This document shows positions 1 to 8,304 of a stretch of DNA of 64,000 bases, one piece after another. Origin of the DNA: Burkholderiales bacterium (GTDB lineage: Bacteria > Pseudomonadota > Gammaproteobacteria > Burkholderiales > Burkholderiaceae_E); assembly GCA_027487815.1 (NCBI GenBank), contig JAIYCW010000072.1, positions 186,001 through 250,000 of the forward strand. Reading direction: 5' to 3'. Numbering within the stretch: position 1 is the first letter of the stretch; each line of letters opens with the position of its first letter. The notes beneath the pieces are model-generated. The model was not told where the DNA came from, made no database searches, and saw nothing but the letters and a program-made list of their open reading frames with translations. The position numbers and the translations under genes were made by a program.

Positions 1-43
1 CTTTAATGCATCCAATCGCAATCGGGCTGCGTATTGCTTTTTG

Positions 44-505
44 ATGAAGCGCTTTAGTCCTGGCCAAACGCGTGCCGCTGCCTCTCCGCTCAAAGCGATT
101 TGGGTATTGCTGGCGTGCGTCATGTTGATTCAGGGGCTGGTCTGGCATCAGGTGGCAATCTCGGGGCTTGCGCACAATCACCCCGTCCAACCTGACTCCT
201 TAATCCTGAAAGTTGTTAAGCAGAATCAATCAGAGCATCAGCATGATCGGATTGGATTTCATTCGCATGATCGTACGCATTTGATCTTGGAGTCGCAATG
301 GATGGATCCGGAGTCCCAGGCACTGAACGAGCAATTTGAGCCGCTGAAATTGGCGGTGATCGGGCTGCCGCTGCTCATGCCAGCGGAGCAAACGAATCTG
401 GTTCGCAGATATGGTTCGGAGGCTCCAGCCCAGCAAATTCAAGCGCGTTATCAATCGATTCATCTTGCGCCTCCAGAAGACCCGCCCAAGCGGCGGCTTT
501 CCTGA
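44..505 (+). CDS. His-rich exported or anchored protein, function unknown
   Basis: I do not recognise this 153-residue protein. Residues about 18-35 form one hydrophobic segment that reads as a signal peptide or N-terminal anchor. The rest is hydrophilic and rich in histidine: AHNHP at 43-47 and EHQHDRIGFHSHDRTH at 64-79. That pattern suggests metal binding, but this is inference only. The ATG at 44 is preferred over the in-frame TTG at 41; neither has a strong Shine-Dalgarno sequence. The gene converges on the PEP-CTERM-like gene, with a hairpin between them. A HupE/UreJ metal-permease-type gene lies 5 kb downstream, which fits a metal theme but shows no direct link. Confidence 0.6.
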   Translation: MKRFSPGQTRAAASPLKAIWVLLACVMLIQGLVWHQVAISGLAHNHPVQPDSLILKVVKQNQSEHQHDRIGFHSHDRTHLILESQWMDPESQALNEQFEPLKLAVIGLPLLMPAEQTNLVRRYGSEAPAQQIQARYQSIHLAPPEDPPKRRLS

Positions 506-526
506 ATTCTTTAAGTGAATGGTCAA

Positions 527-551
527 CCCCGCATCTTCAATCGATGCGGGG
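527..551. terminator. Hairpin between convergent genes
   Basis: CCCCGCATC (527-535) and GATGCGGGG (543-551) form a perfect 9-bp stem around a 7-nt loop between the stop codons of two convergent genes. Neither side carries a long T run, so it may be a weak bidirectional terminator or an mRNA-stabilising hairpin. Confidence 0.5.
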
Positions 552-561
552 CTAACGTTGT

Positions 562-1140
562 CTAGATCTTGCGGCGGCTAAAGGCAGCCAGACCCAAACC
601 CAGGCTCAGTAGAGCCAGCGTAGCTGGCACCGGCACCGCAATCGGGCTGAGTGAGAAGTTGTACTTCGCCGCCCCTATCGCATCGGAGTCGAGGGCAAAC
701 AATACCTCGAGAGTTTCCGATCCTGCATCGGTCATGAAGGTTCCGCTGGAATCCGTGATGATGTCGAAGGGAAGATTATTCAGAAAACTAAAAAGCGTCA
801 GTGGTGCGGATGGGACGATAGCCTTATCCAAGGGCTCGAATGAAAAGTCGAGTTTGAATTGATAGACCGTGTCGACAAGCAGCTTGCCAAAGCTCACCAC
901 ATCGCCTGGATCGCGTTCATCGCCCGGGTTCATTCGTGACACCTGGCCTGAGAAGACCACTTGGCTGCCTGCGGCCGAGGTGGCCTGGCAAGCGGGATCT
1001 GCAGGATCAAACAAAACATTGGCAGCGTCGCCTGAAGGGCAGGCTGTTGCCTCGTTAAAACTAACTGGTGCTGCGCTTACGCATTGCACTGCCGCCAGCA
1101 GCGCGACGGCACTGCCAATAGTGGAGCTTTTTTTGAACAT
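562..1140 (-). CDS. PEP-CTERM-like sorted exported protein
   Basis: A 192-residue protein with an N-terminal signal peptide (SAVALLAAVQCVSA, cleavage near residue 23). Its C-terminus carries the tripartite sorting tail: a VPVPAT motif, then a hydrophobic stretch (LALLSLGLGLAAF), then a basic end (SRRKI). This is the PEP-CTERM pattern with VPVPAT in place of VPEPAT; such proteins are handled by exosortase and delivered to the cell surface or exopolysaccharide matrix. The middle has paired cysteines and no recognised domain. The ATG at 1140 is chosen because the signal peptide begins there; an upstream in-frame start at 1215 would add a non-hydrophobic leader. No exosortase gene is in the window. 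Confidence 0.75.
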   Translation of the reverse strand: MFKKSSTIGSAVALLAAVQCVSAAPVSFNEATACPSGDAANVLFDPADPACQATSAAGSQVVFSGQVSRMNPGDERDPGDVVSFGKLLVDTVYQFKLDFSFEPLDKAIVPSAPLTLFSFLNNLPFDIITDSSGTFMTDAGSETLEVLFALDSDAIGAAKYNFSLSPIAVPVPATLALLSLGLGLAAFSRRKI

Positions 1141-1316
1141 GACGGACTTTCGAAAATGAGGTGAATGAGAGAAGCACACGCCAAAGGGCATATAGGTGTT
1201 ACGCGGTGAATCCATTTTTGGATTCGCTACGTAAGTGCACTACATGACCTATCGATGAATTGGGCTCGGGTTGTCGAGCCGCTTTGGCCTTCCTCAAACG
1301 TGCCCTACCTCACCTC

Positions 1317-1910
1317 ATGATGCGCACCTTGCCGACCGATTTGCAGTTGATCGAATGGCTTAAGCAAGCGGCCCAGCGTAATCCCTTGGCCCTGCGCCTC
1401 CTCTATGACGCCACCAGCACGCGTCTTTACTCCATTGCTTTGCGGGTGGTCGGCAATCGGGAACTCGCCGAGGATGTCTTGCAAGATGCTTATGTGACGA
1501 TTTGGCGTGCGGCCGGTGACTATCGTGAAGCCATCAGCCCGCCCATGGTCTGGATGGGGCTGATTGTCCGCAGCCGGGGGCTGGATCTCCTGCGGCGTCG
1601 ATTGGCCGATCGGTCACTTGGCAGTTCGTCGTGGGACGAAGATTTCCAGGAAAACTATCCGGGGGGCGGCATGGATCCCGTGGAGTTTGTGGATCGCTCG
1701 GAGCAGGCCAAGGCGCTACACCGGTGCCTTAAACAACTCGATACGCGCCATCGGGGTCTTCTCCTGGCAGCCTATTTTAATGAGTCAAGTCATAGCGAGT
1801 TAGCCAAACAATTCGATATGCCTCTGGGGACAGTGAAATCCTGCATTCGCCGGGCTTTAGTTCAATTACGCACTTGCATGAAGAGCGATGGGACAAAGGA
1901 TCTTCCTTGA
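1317..1910 (+). CDS. ECF RNA polymerase sigma factor
   Basis: A 197-residue sigma-70 family factor with the ECF layout. Region 2 includes ELAEDVLQDAYVTIWR, which contacts the -10 element and core enzyme. Region 4 is a helix-turn-helix, SELAKQFDMPLGTVKSCIRRAL. Sigma3 is absent, as usual for ECFs. The ATG at 1317 is used because residues encoded from 1260 do not belong to the family. No anti-sigma gene is adjacent, so control may be through another locus or transcription. It lies 105 bp upstream of the DUF4331 operon on the same strand, so it may direct that operon; that is inferred from position only. Confidence 0.85.
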   Translation: MMRTLPTDLQLIEWLKQAAQRNPLALRLLYDATSTRLYSIALRVVGNRELAEDVLQDAYVTIWRAAGDYREAISPPMVWMGLIVRSRGLDLLRRRLADRSLGSSSWDEDFQENYPGGGMDPVEFVDRSEQAKALHRCLKQLDTRHRGLLLAAYFNESSHSELAKQFDMPLGTVKSCIRRALVQLRTCMKSDGTKDLP

Positions 1911-2015
1911 GCACTCAAGTGCAAGGCGGTTTGATGCATCTGTTCTTGACCATGCTGCGTACTACGAGTGGGGTGATGACCAGCGCCCCTCATTCATCAC
2001 ACTTAAGGAGTCATC

Positions 2016-3647
2016 TTGAAGTACACCCGTACAGCATTGAGTCTAGCCGCGGTTGCGGCGATGGGCGCTAGCGTCCTGTTTGCCGAGCCTAGCCTGGCTT
2101 CGAGCCATCGCGAAGCTCCTTTTATCACCACCGTCCCCAAGGTCGACAACACCGACTTCTACATGTTTAGAAGCTATGAGGCTGGCCGGGAAGACTATGT
2201 CACGTTGATTTCAAACTTCGCGCCTTTGCAAGATCCGTACGGCGGACCCAATTACTTCAAGCTTGATCCGAATGCTCTTTATGAGATCCACATCGACAAC
2301 AATCATGACGCGAAGGAAGACATCACCTTTCAGTTTCGCTTCAACAATCGCTTGACGAACAGCGGCCGAGGGGTAGAGCTCAATATTGGTGGCAAGAATG
2401 TCGCTATTCCTTTGACCCAAGCCGGACCGATCAGCCAGCTCAATGATCCGAATTCCAATGTCAATGAAACATTCACCTTGAGTATGGTTCGAGGTGATCG
2501 GCGCAAAGGCACAGTGGCGCCGGTGGCCAAGATGGGTGGTGGTGCAACAACTTTCGAAAAGCCGGTGGACTATATCGGCGAGAAAACCTTCGGTAATCGG
2601 GCTGCCTATGAGGTGTATGCAAGCAAGCATATTCACAGCGTCACTTTTCCTGGCTGCCCTGCAGGAAAGGCTAACGGTCGGGTGTTCGTGGGTCAGCGTC
2701 AAGAAGGATTTGCTGTTAACTTGGGCCCGGTGTTTGACCTGGTTAATGCATCGTTGTCACAGATTGTTGATCCGACCTTGATCAATGCATTCGCCAACAA
2801 CGACTTTGGGATTCAGGACAAGAACGTCACCTCTCTGGCCATCGAGATTCACAAGGATTGCCTGACCGCTGGCACAGAGCCTGTAATCGGCGCTTGGACC
2901 ACGGCGAGCATGCGTCAGGGGCGCTTGCTCAATGGCGCACCACCATCCGGGCTTCAGACCTCCGAGACAGCGGGTGGCGCGTGGGTGCAGGTATCGCGCC
3001 TCGCGAATCCTCTGGTGAACGAAGTGGTGATTGGGCTGCGGGATAAGGATAAGTTCAATGCTTCTCATCCCTCGGGCGATACCCAGTTTCTTGACTATGT
3101 CAGCCACCCCACTTTGCCAGCTTTGCTCGGTTTGGTGCTGACCGGTAGCCAGACTGGCTTGGCACCGACCAACTTGCCACGCACCGATTTGCTCACTACT
3201 TTCCTGACGGGGATTACTGGCGTTAACAAACCAGCAACTGTGACGCCTTCTGAAATGATGCGCTTGAATACGGCTATCCGGCCGGTACCGTTTTCGCAGC
3301 AAAACCGTCTCGGAGTTGCAGGCGAGGTGATCCGCGTCGGTGGTGTTGCAAACTTGGCGCAGGCTGTTGATTTGGCTGGATATCCGAACGGCCGTCGCCC
3401 CAAGGACGACACTGTGGATATCTCGCTGGTGGCTGTGCTGGGTGGCTTATGCCTGCTCAACGGCACCAACAACGCATTGGCGTTGAACGGTGTACCGGGC
3501 GTGCCTTCGCTCACTTCGACGTGCGCACCTGCGAGCGTGCCAGCTGGCAATGCTGCGGCGACCGTGCATGACGGTGTGGATCAGGCGGTGGTGCCTTTCC
3601 TGGATCGCTTCCCTTACCTAAATACGCCATTAAGTGGCTCACGTTGA
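2016..3647 (+). CDS. DUF4331 domain exported protein
   Basis: A 543-residue exported protein. It starts at a TTG preceded by a strong AAGGAG (about 2004-2009). A signal peptide (residues 1-28, ending SLA) is followed by SSHREAP and DNTDFYMFRSY, the usual beginning of DUF4331 proteins. The domain covers almost the whole mature protein. Its molecular function is not established; family members are periplasmic or surface proteins. It is the first of four same-strand genes (DUF4331, lipoprotein, helical-repeat protein, HupE/UreJ) with gaps of 18 and 56 bp and one 4-bp overlap, so one operon is likely. Confidence 0.88.
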   Translation: MKYTRTALSLAAVAAMGASVLFAEPSLASSHREAPFITTVPKVDNTDFYMFRSYEAGREDYVTLISNFAPLQDPYGGPNYFKLDPNALYEIHIDNNHDAKEDITFQFRFNNRLTNSGRGVELNIGGKNVAIPLTQAGPISQLNDPNSNVNETFTLSMVRGDRRKGTVAPVAKMGGGATTFEKPVDYIGEKTFGNRAAYEVYASKHIHSVTFPGCPAGKANGRVFVGQRQEGFAVNLGPVFDLVNASLSQIVDPTLINAFANNDFGIQDKNVTSLAIEIHKDCLTAGTEPVIGAWTTASMRQGRLLNGAPPSGLQTSETAGGAWVQVSRLANPLVNEVVIGLRDKDKFNASHPSGDTQFLDYVSHPTLPALLGLVLTGSQTGLAPTNLPRTDLLTTFLTGITGVNKPATVTPSEMMRLNTAIRPVPFSQQNRLGVAGEVIRVGGVANLAQAVDLAGYPNGRRPKDDTVDISLVAVLGGLCLLNGTNNALALNGVPGVPSLTSTCAPASVPAGNAAATVHDGVDQAVVPFLDRFPYLNTPLSGSR

Positions 3648-3665
3648 TTTATGGAAAAGGCATAT

Positions 3666-3947
3666 ATGAAACGCATAGCTTTTAAGCGGTGGGGCCAAGG
3701 CTTGACCATCACATTTGCAATCGTTGTTCTTGCTGCATGCGGCGGTGGTGGAGGTAGCAGTAGTCCAACGGTAGCGCCTGTATCAACAAGCGATGTGCCG
3801 GTTGCGGCTACTCAGCAGTCTAGTGCCGCCATGGCTTTCGTTAAATCGGTGGTGGACAAAGGCGAGGCCAATCAGGATACGCCGTTGGTGGTTGGCGAGG
3901 CCATGCTCGCTAGCTCCGATTCTGATGAGCCTGCAGGCGGTCTGTAA
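3666..3947 (+). CDS. Small lipoprotein in the DUF4331 operon
   Basis: A 93-residue predicted lipoprotein. After a basic N-terminus and a hydrophobic segment, the lipobox LAAC is followed by a glycine/serine-rich linker (GGGGGSSS). The rest is short and acidic, without a recognised domain. The ATG at 3666 has a GGAAAAGG-type ribosome site upstream; an earlier in-frame ATG at 3651 would add five residues. It sits 18 bp after the DUF4331 stop. Export to the outer membrane or periplasm is inferred from the lipobox; the function is unknown. Confidence 0.75.
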   Translation: MKRIAFKRWGQGLTITFAIVVLAACGGGGGSSSPTVAPVSTSDVPVAATQQSSAAMAFVKSVVDKGEANQDTPLVVGEAMLASSDSDEPAGGL

Positions 3948-4003
3948 ACACCAGGGGAGTGCACAGCGGGGGTTACCCTGCTGTGCGTCGCAGCGCCAAA
4001 CCA

Positions 4004-5146
4004 ATGAATATCATCTATGCAAGAGTGGCAGCTATTGCTCTAGCTTTAGCGGGCTCAGTCGCCGTTGCCCAAAGCCCTGCTGCCGGCGATCAGATCCTCG
4101 AGCGCCTCGGGCCTCGAATCGAGTCCAATACCGCTCAGTCGGGTGATCTCGCCTCTCGAGTGTCTGCGATTCGGCAGGCAATTCATCTGGCGAGGCAAAC
4201 CGCTGATGAGCGCTATCTTGGGCAAGCGCAAGGCTTGACTGGAGCCGATTGGAACAACCCCCAGGCCCCCGCGGTGCTCACACTGCTCAAGGCCACTATC
4301 CAACAACATCGCCACGAGTTTAGCGATGCGCTATCTACCCTTCGCATGCTCACGGCTCGGCCCACGCAAGCCCTGTCCAGCTCCGGCCAGGACAGTGCCG
4401 AAAGAAATCAGGCTTGGTTAACTATCGCAGTGATTGAGCGGGTGCTTGGGCAATACGACGCAGCATTGGCGGCATGTGCAAATATGGTCGGTGCGCCTTT
4501 GATCGCATATCGAGAGGCCTGCCGGCTTGAGACGGAATCGCTTCGCGGCAATACCAAAACCGCAACCAAAGGATTTCACGACCTGCTTGCCAGCAATTTA
4601 ACGCCTGCACAAAACGCGTGGATTCGCTCCTTGTTTGCGGAACATTTGGAACGCGTGGGCAATGATGCCGAGGCCGCAAAGCACTACGGCGCAAGTTTGA
4701 TTCGCGACCCCGATCACTACACCGCAATTGCCTACAGTGATCTATTAATACGCACGAAGCGACCACAAGGCGTGCTTCAGGCACTTGCCGGGCTGCCTGA
4801 TAGCGACAGCACACTGGTTCGCAAGGCCATTGCCCTGAAGCAGCTCAAGCAGTCGAAGGTCAAAGAAGTGATGCAGACCATTGAAGCTCGCTTTGAGCAA
4901 CAAACGCAGCGAGACCCGATGCGGCGCACGCATTTGCGTGAGCAAGCGCTTTACATGCTGATGGTGAAGGATGATCCGCTTCGCGCTTTAGCCTTAGCTG
5001 AAGAGAATCTGAAGATCCAGCGCGAGCCCATGGACTGGTTAATTGCAGTTCAAAGCGCGCGTGCGGCAAATCAACCCAAGCGCCTTCAGCAATTCATTAC
5101 ATTGATCCGCAAGCAAGGGCTTATCGATGCCCGGTTAGGCGTATGA
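4004..5146 (+). CDS. Exported helical-repeat (TPR-like) protein
   Basis: A 380-residue protein with a signal peptide (VAAIALALAGSVAVAQ) and then an almost entirely helical sequence with TPR-like spacing, for example FADALS-, QYDAALAACANM- and EAAKHYGASLIRD-type helices. Such repeats usually mediate protein-protein contacts; no catalytic motif is visible. The ATG at 4004 directly precedes the signal peptide, while a GTG start at 3959 would put 15 hydrophilic residues in front. The last codons overlap the HupE/UreJ start (ATGA at 5143-5146), implying translational coupling. It probably works with DUF4331 and HupE at the envelope. Confidence 0.75.
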   Translation: MNIIYARVAAIALALAGSVAVAQSPAAGDQILERLGPRIESNTAQSGDLASRVSAIRQAIHLARQTADERYLGQAQGLTGADWNNPQAPAVLTLLKATIQQHRHEFSDALSTLRMLTARPTQALSSSGQDSAERNQAWLTIAVIERVLGQYDAALAACANMVGAPLIAYREACRLETESLRGNTKTATKGFHDLLASNLTPAQNAWIRSLFAEHLERVGNDAEAAKHYGASLIRDPDHYTAIAYSDLLIRTKRPQGVLQALAGLPDSDSTLVRKAIALKQLKQSKVKEVMQTIEARFEQQTQRDPMRRTHLREQALYMLMVKDDPLRALALAEENLKIQREPMDWLIAVQSARAANQPKRLQQFITLIRKQGLIDARLGV

Positions 5147-6258
5147 AGAAGCTTCTGTTCATCGCCTTGACGATATTGTCCTTCAGCGCTTTTGCCCACA
5201 AGGCTAGCGATGCCACCTTGCTGATTCAAACCCGGGACCAGGCGCTGGGCGAACTGACCTACTCGATTGCGCTTCGCGACCTCGAACAGGTGTTCATTCA
5301 ACTTGATGAGAATCAGGATCGCACACTTACCTTGTCTGAACTGCAAGCGACCACTCCTGCCATTGAGAAGTGGATCAATCAGGGCTTGACGCTGCAGTGT
5401 GATGAGCAAGCGCTCGAATTGAAGTGGCAGTACTCGGGAGTGGAGCGCCTATCGGAGGGGATGAATGCGCGATTTCAAGCCGGAGATTCAAGCCCATGTG
5501 CAGCCCCAAAGGTGCTTTCAGTGAAGTACAGCCTGATGGGTGAACTTGATCCCGAGCACCGGCTGCTTTTGAGTACTCAGGTGGTCAGCAAAGGTTCCGC
5601 GTCAGGCGTTCAGGTGATTTCACCAGACGGTGGTTGGCACCTGGTTACTTTGCCTAACCAACAGAATTTGGGCACCAAACTCGAAACCCTTGCGGGATTC
5701 ATTGCACTAGGTTTCAAACATATTTTGCTCGGCGCTGACCATATCGCTTTTGTGCTCTGTTTAGTGCTGGGCATTGCGATGATTGAACGCTGGCGTGCGC
5801 TTGTTGTAACGATCACGGCCTTTACTCTGGGCCACTCGATCACCTTACTGGCCGCTACTTTGGGTTGGGTGGTTTCGCCATTTTGGGTCGAACCAGCCAT
5901 TGCACTTTCTGTTGTTGCAGTTGCGCTGATGAACTTGTTTCCGGCGCTCGTGCCGCGCTTACAACATGATTCGACTCGGGCTATCGTGGGTTGCCTGTTT
6001 GGCATGATTCATGGCCTGGGTTTTTCCGGTGCCATGGTTGAGGCAGCGATCCCAGTGGGCTCAATACTTTGGGCGTTGGCAGGATTTAACCTGGGCGTTG
6101 AGCTGGGTCAGTTGCTCATCGTTGCAGCCTGGCTCGCTGTTTACCTGCTTTTGTCGAAGAAGAAAATCTACTCCGAGATGGTCGTGCCTTTAGGTTCCGT
6201 TACGCTCTTGTTGTTGGCGGTGTACTGGTTTATTGAGCGGACGGGTGGCGAAGTTTGA
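5143..6258 (+). CDS. HupE/UreJ family membrane protein with periplasmic EF-hand
   Basis: A 371-residue protein. Residues 1-18 are a signal peptide. Residues about 20-180 are a periplasmic domain containing a canonical EF-hand loop, D55-E-N57-Q-D59-R-T-L-T-L-S-E66. From about residue 185 there are six or seven membrane helices with the HupE/UreJ histidine motifs: HILLGADHIAF, LGHSIT and MIHGLGFS. HupE/UreJ proteins are linked to nickel or cobalt uptake for hydrogenase and urease. This longer form occurs away from those enzymes, and none are in the window, so the substrate is open. It is the last gene of the DUF4331 operon, overlapping its upstream neighbour by 4 bp and ending 13 bp from the convergent anti-sigma gene. 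Confidence 0.85.
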   Translation: MKKLLFIALTILSFSAFAHKASDATLLIQTRDQALGELTYSIALRDLEQVFIQLDENQDRTLTLSELQATTPAIEKWINQGLTLQCDEQALELKWQYSGVERLSEGMNARFQAGDSSPCAAPKVLSVKYSLMGELDPEHRLLLSTQVVSKGSASGVQVISPDGGWHLVTLPNQQNLGTKLETLAGFIALGFKHILLGADHIAFVLCLVLGIAMIERWRALVVTITAFTLGHSITLLAATLGWVVSPFWVEPAIALSVVAVALMNLFPALVPRLQHDSTRAIVGCLFGMIHGLGFSGAMVEAAIPVGSILWALAGFNLGVELGQLLIVAAWLAVYLLLSKKKIYSEMVVPLGSVTLLLLAVYWFIERTGGEV

Positions 6259-6271
6259 TCGCGATCAATCG

Positions 6272-7018
6272 CTAGATCTCAAGCTTGCCAACACCTACAA
6301 CCGGGCCGGTTGGTGCACCGGTAGGCGATCCGGATTCAGGCTCAATACTCACCGCAAACGCCGCTACGCCTTCAAGAATCGCATCACGCAATACGGTAGT
6401 GCTGGAGGTCGCCGATACCAAACCTAGCGAGCGCGGCGCGCCTTCTTTGGGCACGGCCCAAAGCTCCAACGCTTGTTTGCTTCCCGGGGCTTGCGGATCA
6501 ATCGGCGTCAGGATCAATGCACGGCCATCAGGACTAATGCTCAGGCTAAACAGCACCTGCGGCTTGTCGGTCTGCGCGGCTGTTTTGATCACCACGTTGA
6601 TTGGTGCGCGAGCAATTTGCGCTACGGGGGCGGGTGTTGGTCGAAGATAAGCATGCCAGGTCACCACTGAAAGTGTGAGTGCCATGGCCAAAGAGAGCCC
6701 ACGCTCCCAATGCCAAAATCCACGCTGCACGGTTTCTTTTAGCTGTGTGAAAACGACAGGCGACATCGTCGCCTTAGTCTCAGTGGTTTGATTAAACAAG
6801 GTGCGCTCGATACCTTCCCAAACTTTGGGAGAGGGAGCTTCAGGCGGGATTGATTGAGCAAGTGGCAAAAGACTCGCCTGCCAATCCAGCACCGCCTGCT
6901 GCAATGCCGGATGGCTTGGCAGCAGGGCCTCAAAGCGTCGCCGCGCCTGGGGATTCATGGTCCCCAAGACATACTCCCCAGCCAGTGCATGCGCCCTTCC
7001 TGGGCGGCTATAGTCCAT
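6272..7018 (-). CDS. RskA-type anti-sigma factor
   Basis: A 248-residue membrane anti-sigma factor. The N-terminal cytoplasmic part (ALAGEYVLGTMNPQARRRFE) is the sigma-binding region typical of RskA-like proteins and lacks a zinc-binding HxxxCxxC. A single membrane helix (LSLAMALTLSVVTWHAYL) lies near residues 115-133. The extracytoplasmic RskA domain contains ISPDGRALILTP and ALELWAVP. The ATG at 7018 overlaps the upstream sigma gene by 11 bp, so the two are co-translated. It should hold the partner ECF factor at the membrane until regulated proteolysis. Confidence 0.87.
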   Translation of the reverse strand: MDYSRPGRAHALAGEYVLGTMNPQARRRFEALLPSHPALQQAVLDWQASLLPLAQSIPPEAPSPKVWEGIERTLFNQTTETKATMSPVVFTQLKETVQRGFWHWERGLSLAMALTLSVVTWHAYLRPTPAPVAQIARAPINVVIKTAAQTDKPQVLFSLSISPDGRALILTPIDPQAPGSKQALELWAVPKEGAPRSLGLVSATSSTTVLRDAILEGVAAFAVSIEPESGSPTGAPTGPVVGVGKLEI

Positions 7019-7616
7019 GCGACTTCCCTTTCGCAGCACGATCTTCAAAACACTGCTTCAAAGCCACCAGGCCCCGCCTGATCCAGCTCTTTACTGTGCC
7101 AAGCGGCGTGCCCATGGTCTGCGCAACTTCCTGATGACTCAGGCCCTGATAAAACGCAAGAGCAATTGCCTGGCGCTGTGTTGCGTCCAGATGAGTCTCG
7201 ATACAACCGCGCACAGCAAGCTGATCAGCTGATTGCAGCAACAACTCGACAGGCCCGGGCGAAGGATCCGCTTGTTGCTCAATCATGTTGCTGCTCTCAT
7301 CATCACCAGTTGCGAACTCATTATCGCTAATCACTTCCTTATGCTCGCGACGCAAAGCGTCGATCGCTGTGTTTCTGGCCACACTGGCCAGCCAGGTCAT
7401 GGGCGCACTCTTGGCAGGATCAAAACTGGCGGCGTTCCTCCAAACTTTGACATAGACCTCCTGGAGCAAATCCTCAGCCATTGCCCTGCTCTTGACGATA
7501 CGCATCAGCACCGCTAACAGATGCGGACTGCTGCGGCGATACACCGCTTCAAACGACAGACGGTCCTGTTGACCGACACGAGCGAGCAGGTGAATGAATT
7601 CTTGATCTTTGGACAT
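7008..7616 (-). CDS. ECF sigma factor paired with RskA-type anti-sigma
   Basis: A 202-residue ECF sigma factor of the SigK/RskA-associated kind. Region 2 reads AMAEDLLQEVYVKVWRNAASFDP, followed by PMTWLASVARNTAIDALRR. Region 4 reads HQEVAQTMGTPLGTVKSWIRRGL. It overlaps the anti-sigma gene, the usual arrangement for a coupled pair. It is divergent from the ferritin-like gene across about 97 bp, so that gene and its own operon are natural first targets to test. No clear ECF promoter pair could be assigned by eye. Confidence 0.9.
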   Translation of the reverse strand: MSKDQEFIHLLARVGQQDRLSFEAVYRRSSPHLLAVLMRIVKSRAMAEDLLQEVYVKVWRNAASFDPAKSAPMTWLASVARNTAIDALRREHKEVISDNEFATGDDESSNMIEQQADPSPGPVELLLQSADQLAVRGCIETHLDATQRQAIALAFYQGLSHQEVAQTMGTPLGTVKSWIRRGLVALKQCFEDRAAKGKSHGL

Positions 7617-7713
7617 CGACGCAGAGTTTAGTGCATCTATCCAGGCTCAGGTTACGTAAACCAACTTGTAGCGCAAAGCCGCTATGAATTCGTTATCTTT
7701 TTGGGAGATCACC

Positions 7714-8301
7714 ATGACATCAAATCTTGAACTATTGTCTGTTTCGAATCGCCGCAGTTTCTTTCGCGGCACAAGTGCGCTGACACTTTCAGCGACTGCC
7801 CTTGGACTTTTGTCAGGCCATAAAGCCTTTGCACAAAGTGGCTCAATGACCGCCAGTGATGTGGGCATTCTCAACGTAGCACTGGGCCTTGAGCACGAAG
7901 CCATTAATGCGTACCAGTTGGGAGCAACAAGTGGGTTGCTACAAAAGCCCGTGCTTGATGTTGCAGTAGCCTTTCAGGGTCATCATAAAACCCACCGCGA
8001 AGCATTGATTGCGACCATTGAAAAGCTGGGCGGCCGGCCGGTGGCAGAAAAGTCTTTGGACGAATATGCCCGGGCGCTAAATGCCGGATCGCTCAAATCA
8101 CAAGCCGATGTGCTGGCGTTGGCCGCCAAGCTTGAGCTCGGTGCAGTTAATGCATATCTCGGCGTGATTCCGGCATTCAAGGATCCCAATATTGCCAAGG
8201 TGGCAGCACGGTTGGTAGCCGATGAAACCATGCATTGGACGGTGCTTTCCCAAGCCATGGGACGCCCGCTGCCAAGCGCTGCGCTGACCTTCGGCGCCTG
8301 A
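7714..8301 (+). CDS. Tat-exported ferritin-like protein
   Basis: A 195-residue protein. The ATG at 7714 follows GGGAGATCACC, a good ribosome site. Residues 13-40 form a twin-arginine signal (NRRSFFRG, hydrophobic core, cleavage near AFAQ). The mature part is a four-helix ferritin-like domain with LEHEAINAYQLG, HHKTHREAL, LELGAVNAYLG and DETMHW, which carry the likely metal-binding Glu and His residues. Tat export suggests folding before transport. A cytochrome c gene begins 3 bp after its stop, so the two probably share a transcript and a periplasmic redox role. The substrate is unknown. Confidence 0.85.
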   Translation: MTSNLELLSVSNRRSFFRGTSALTLSATALGLLSGHKAFAQSGSMTASDVGILNVALGLEHEAINAYQLGATSGLLQKPVLDVAVAFQGHHKTHREALIATIEKLGGRPVAEKSLDEYARALNAGSLKSQADVLALAAKLELGAVNAYLGVIPAFKDPNIAKVAARLVADETMHWTVLSQAMGRPLPSAALTFGA

Positions 8302-8304
8302 CCA

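Noticed and set aside
6255-6268. Palindrome TTGATCGCGATCAA between hupE and the anti-sigma gene
   Set aside because: It sits over the end of hupE between convergent stops, has no loop for a stable hairpin and no T run, and no gene starts there. Probably chance.
7641-7665. GTTACGTAAACC near the ferritin-like gene, resembling half of the LiuR-like site before icmF
   Set aside because: Only the TTACGTAAAC core is shared and the neighbouring genes have no link to branched-chain catabolism.
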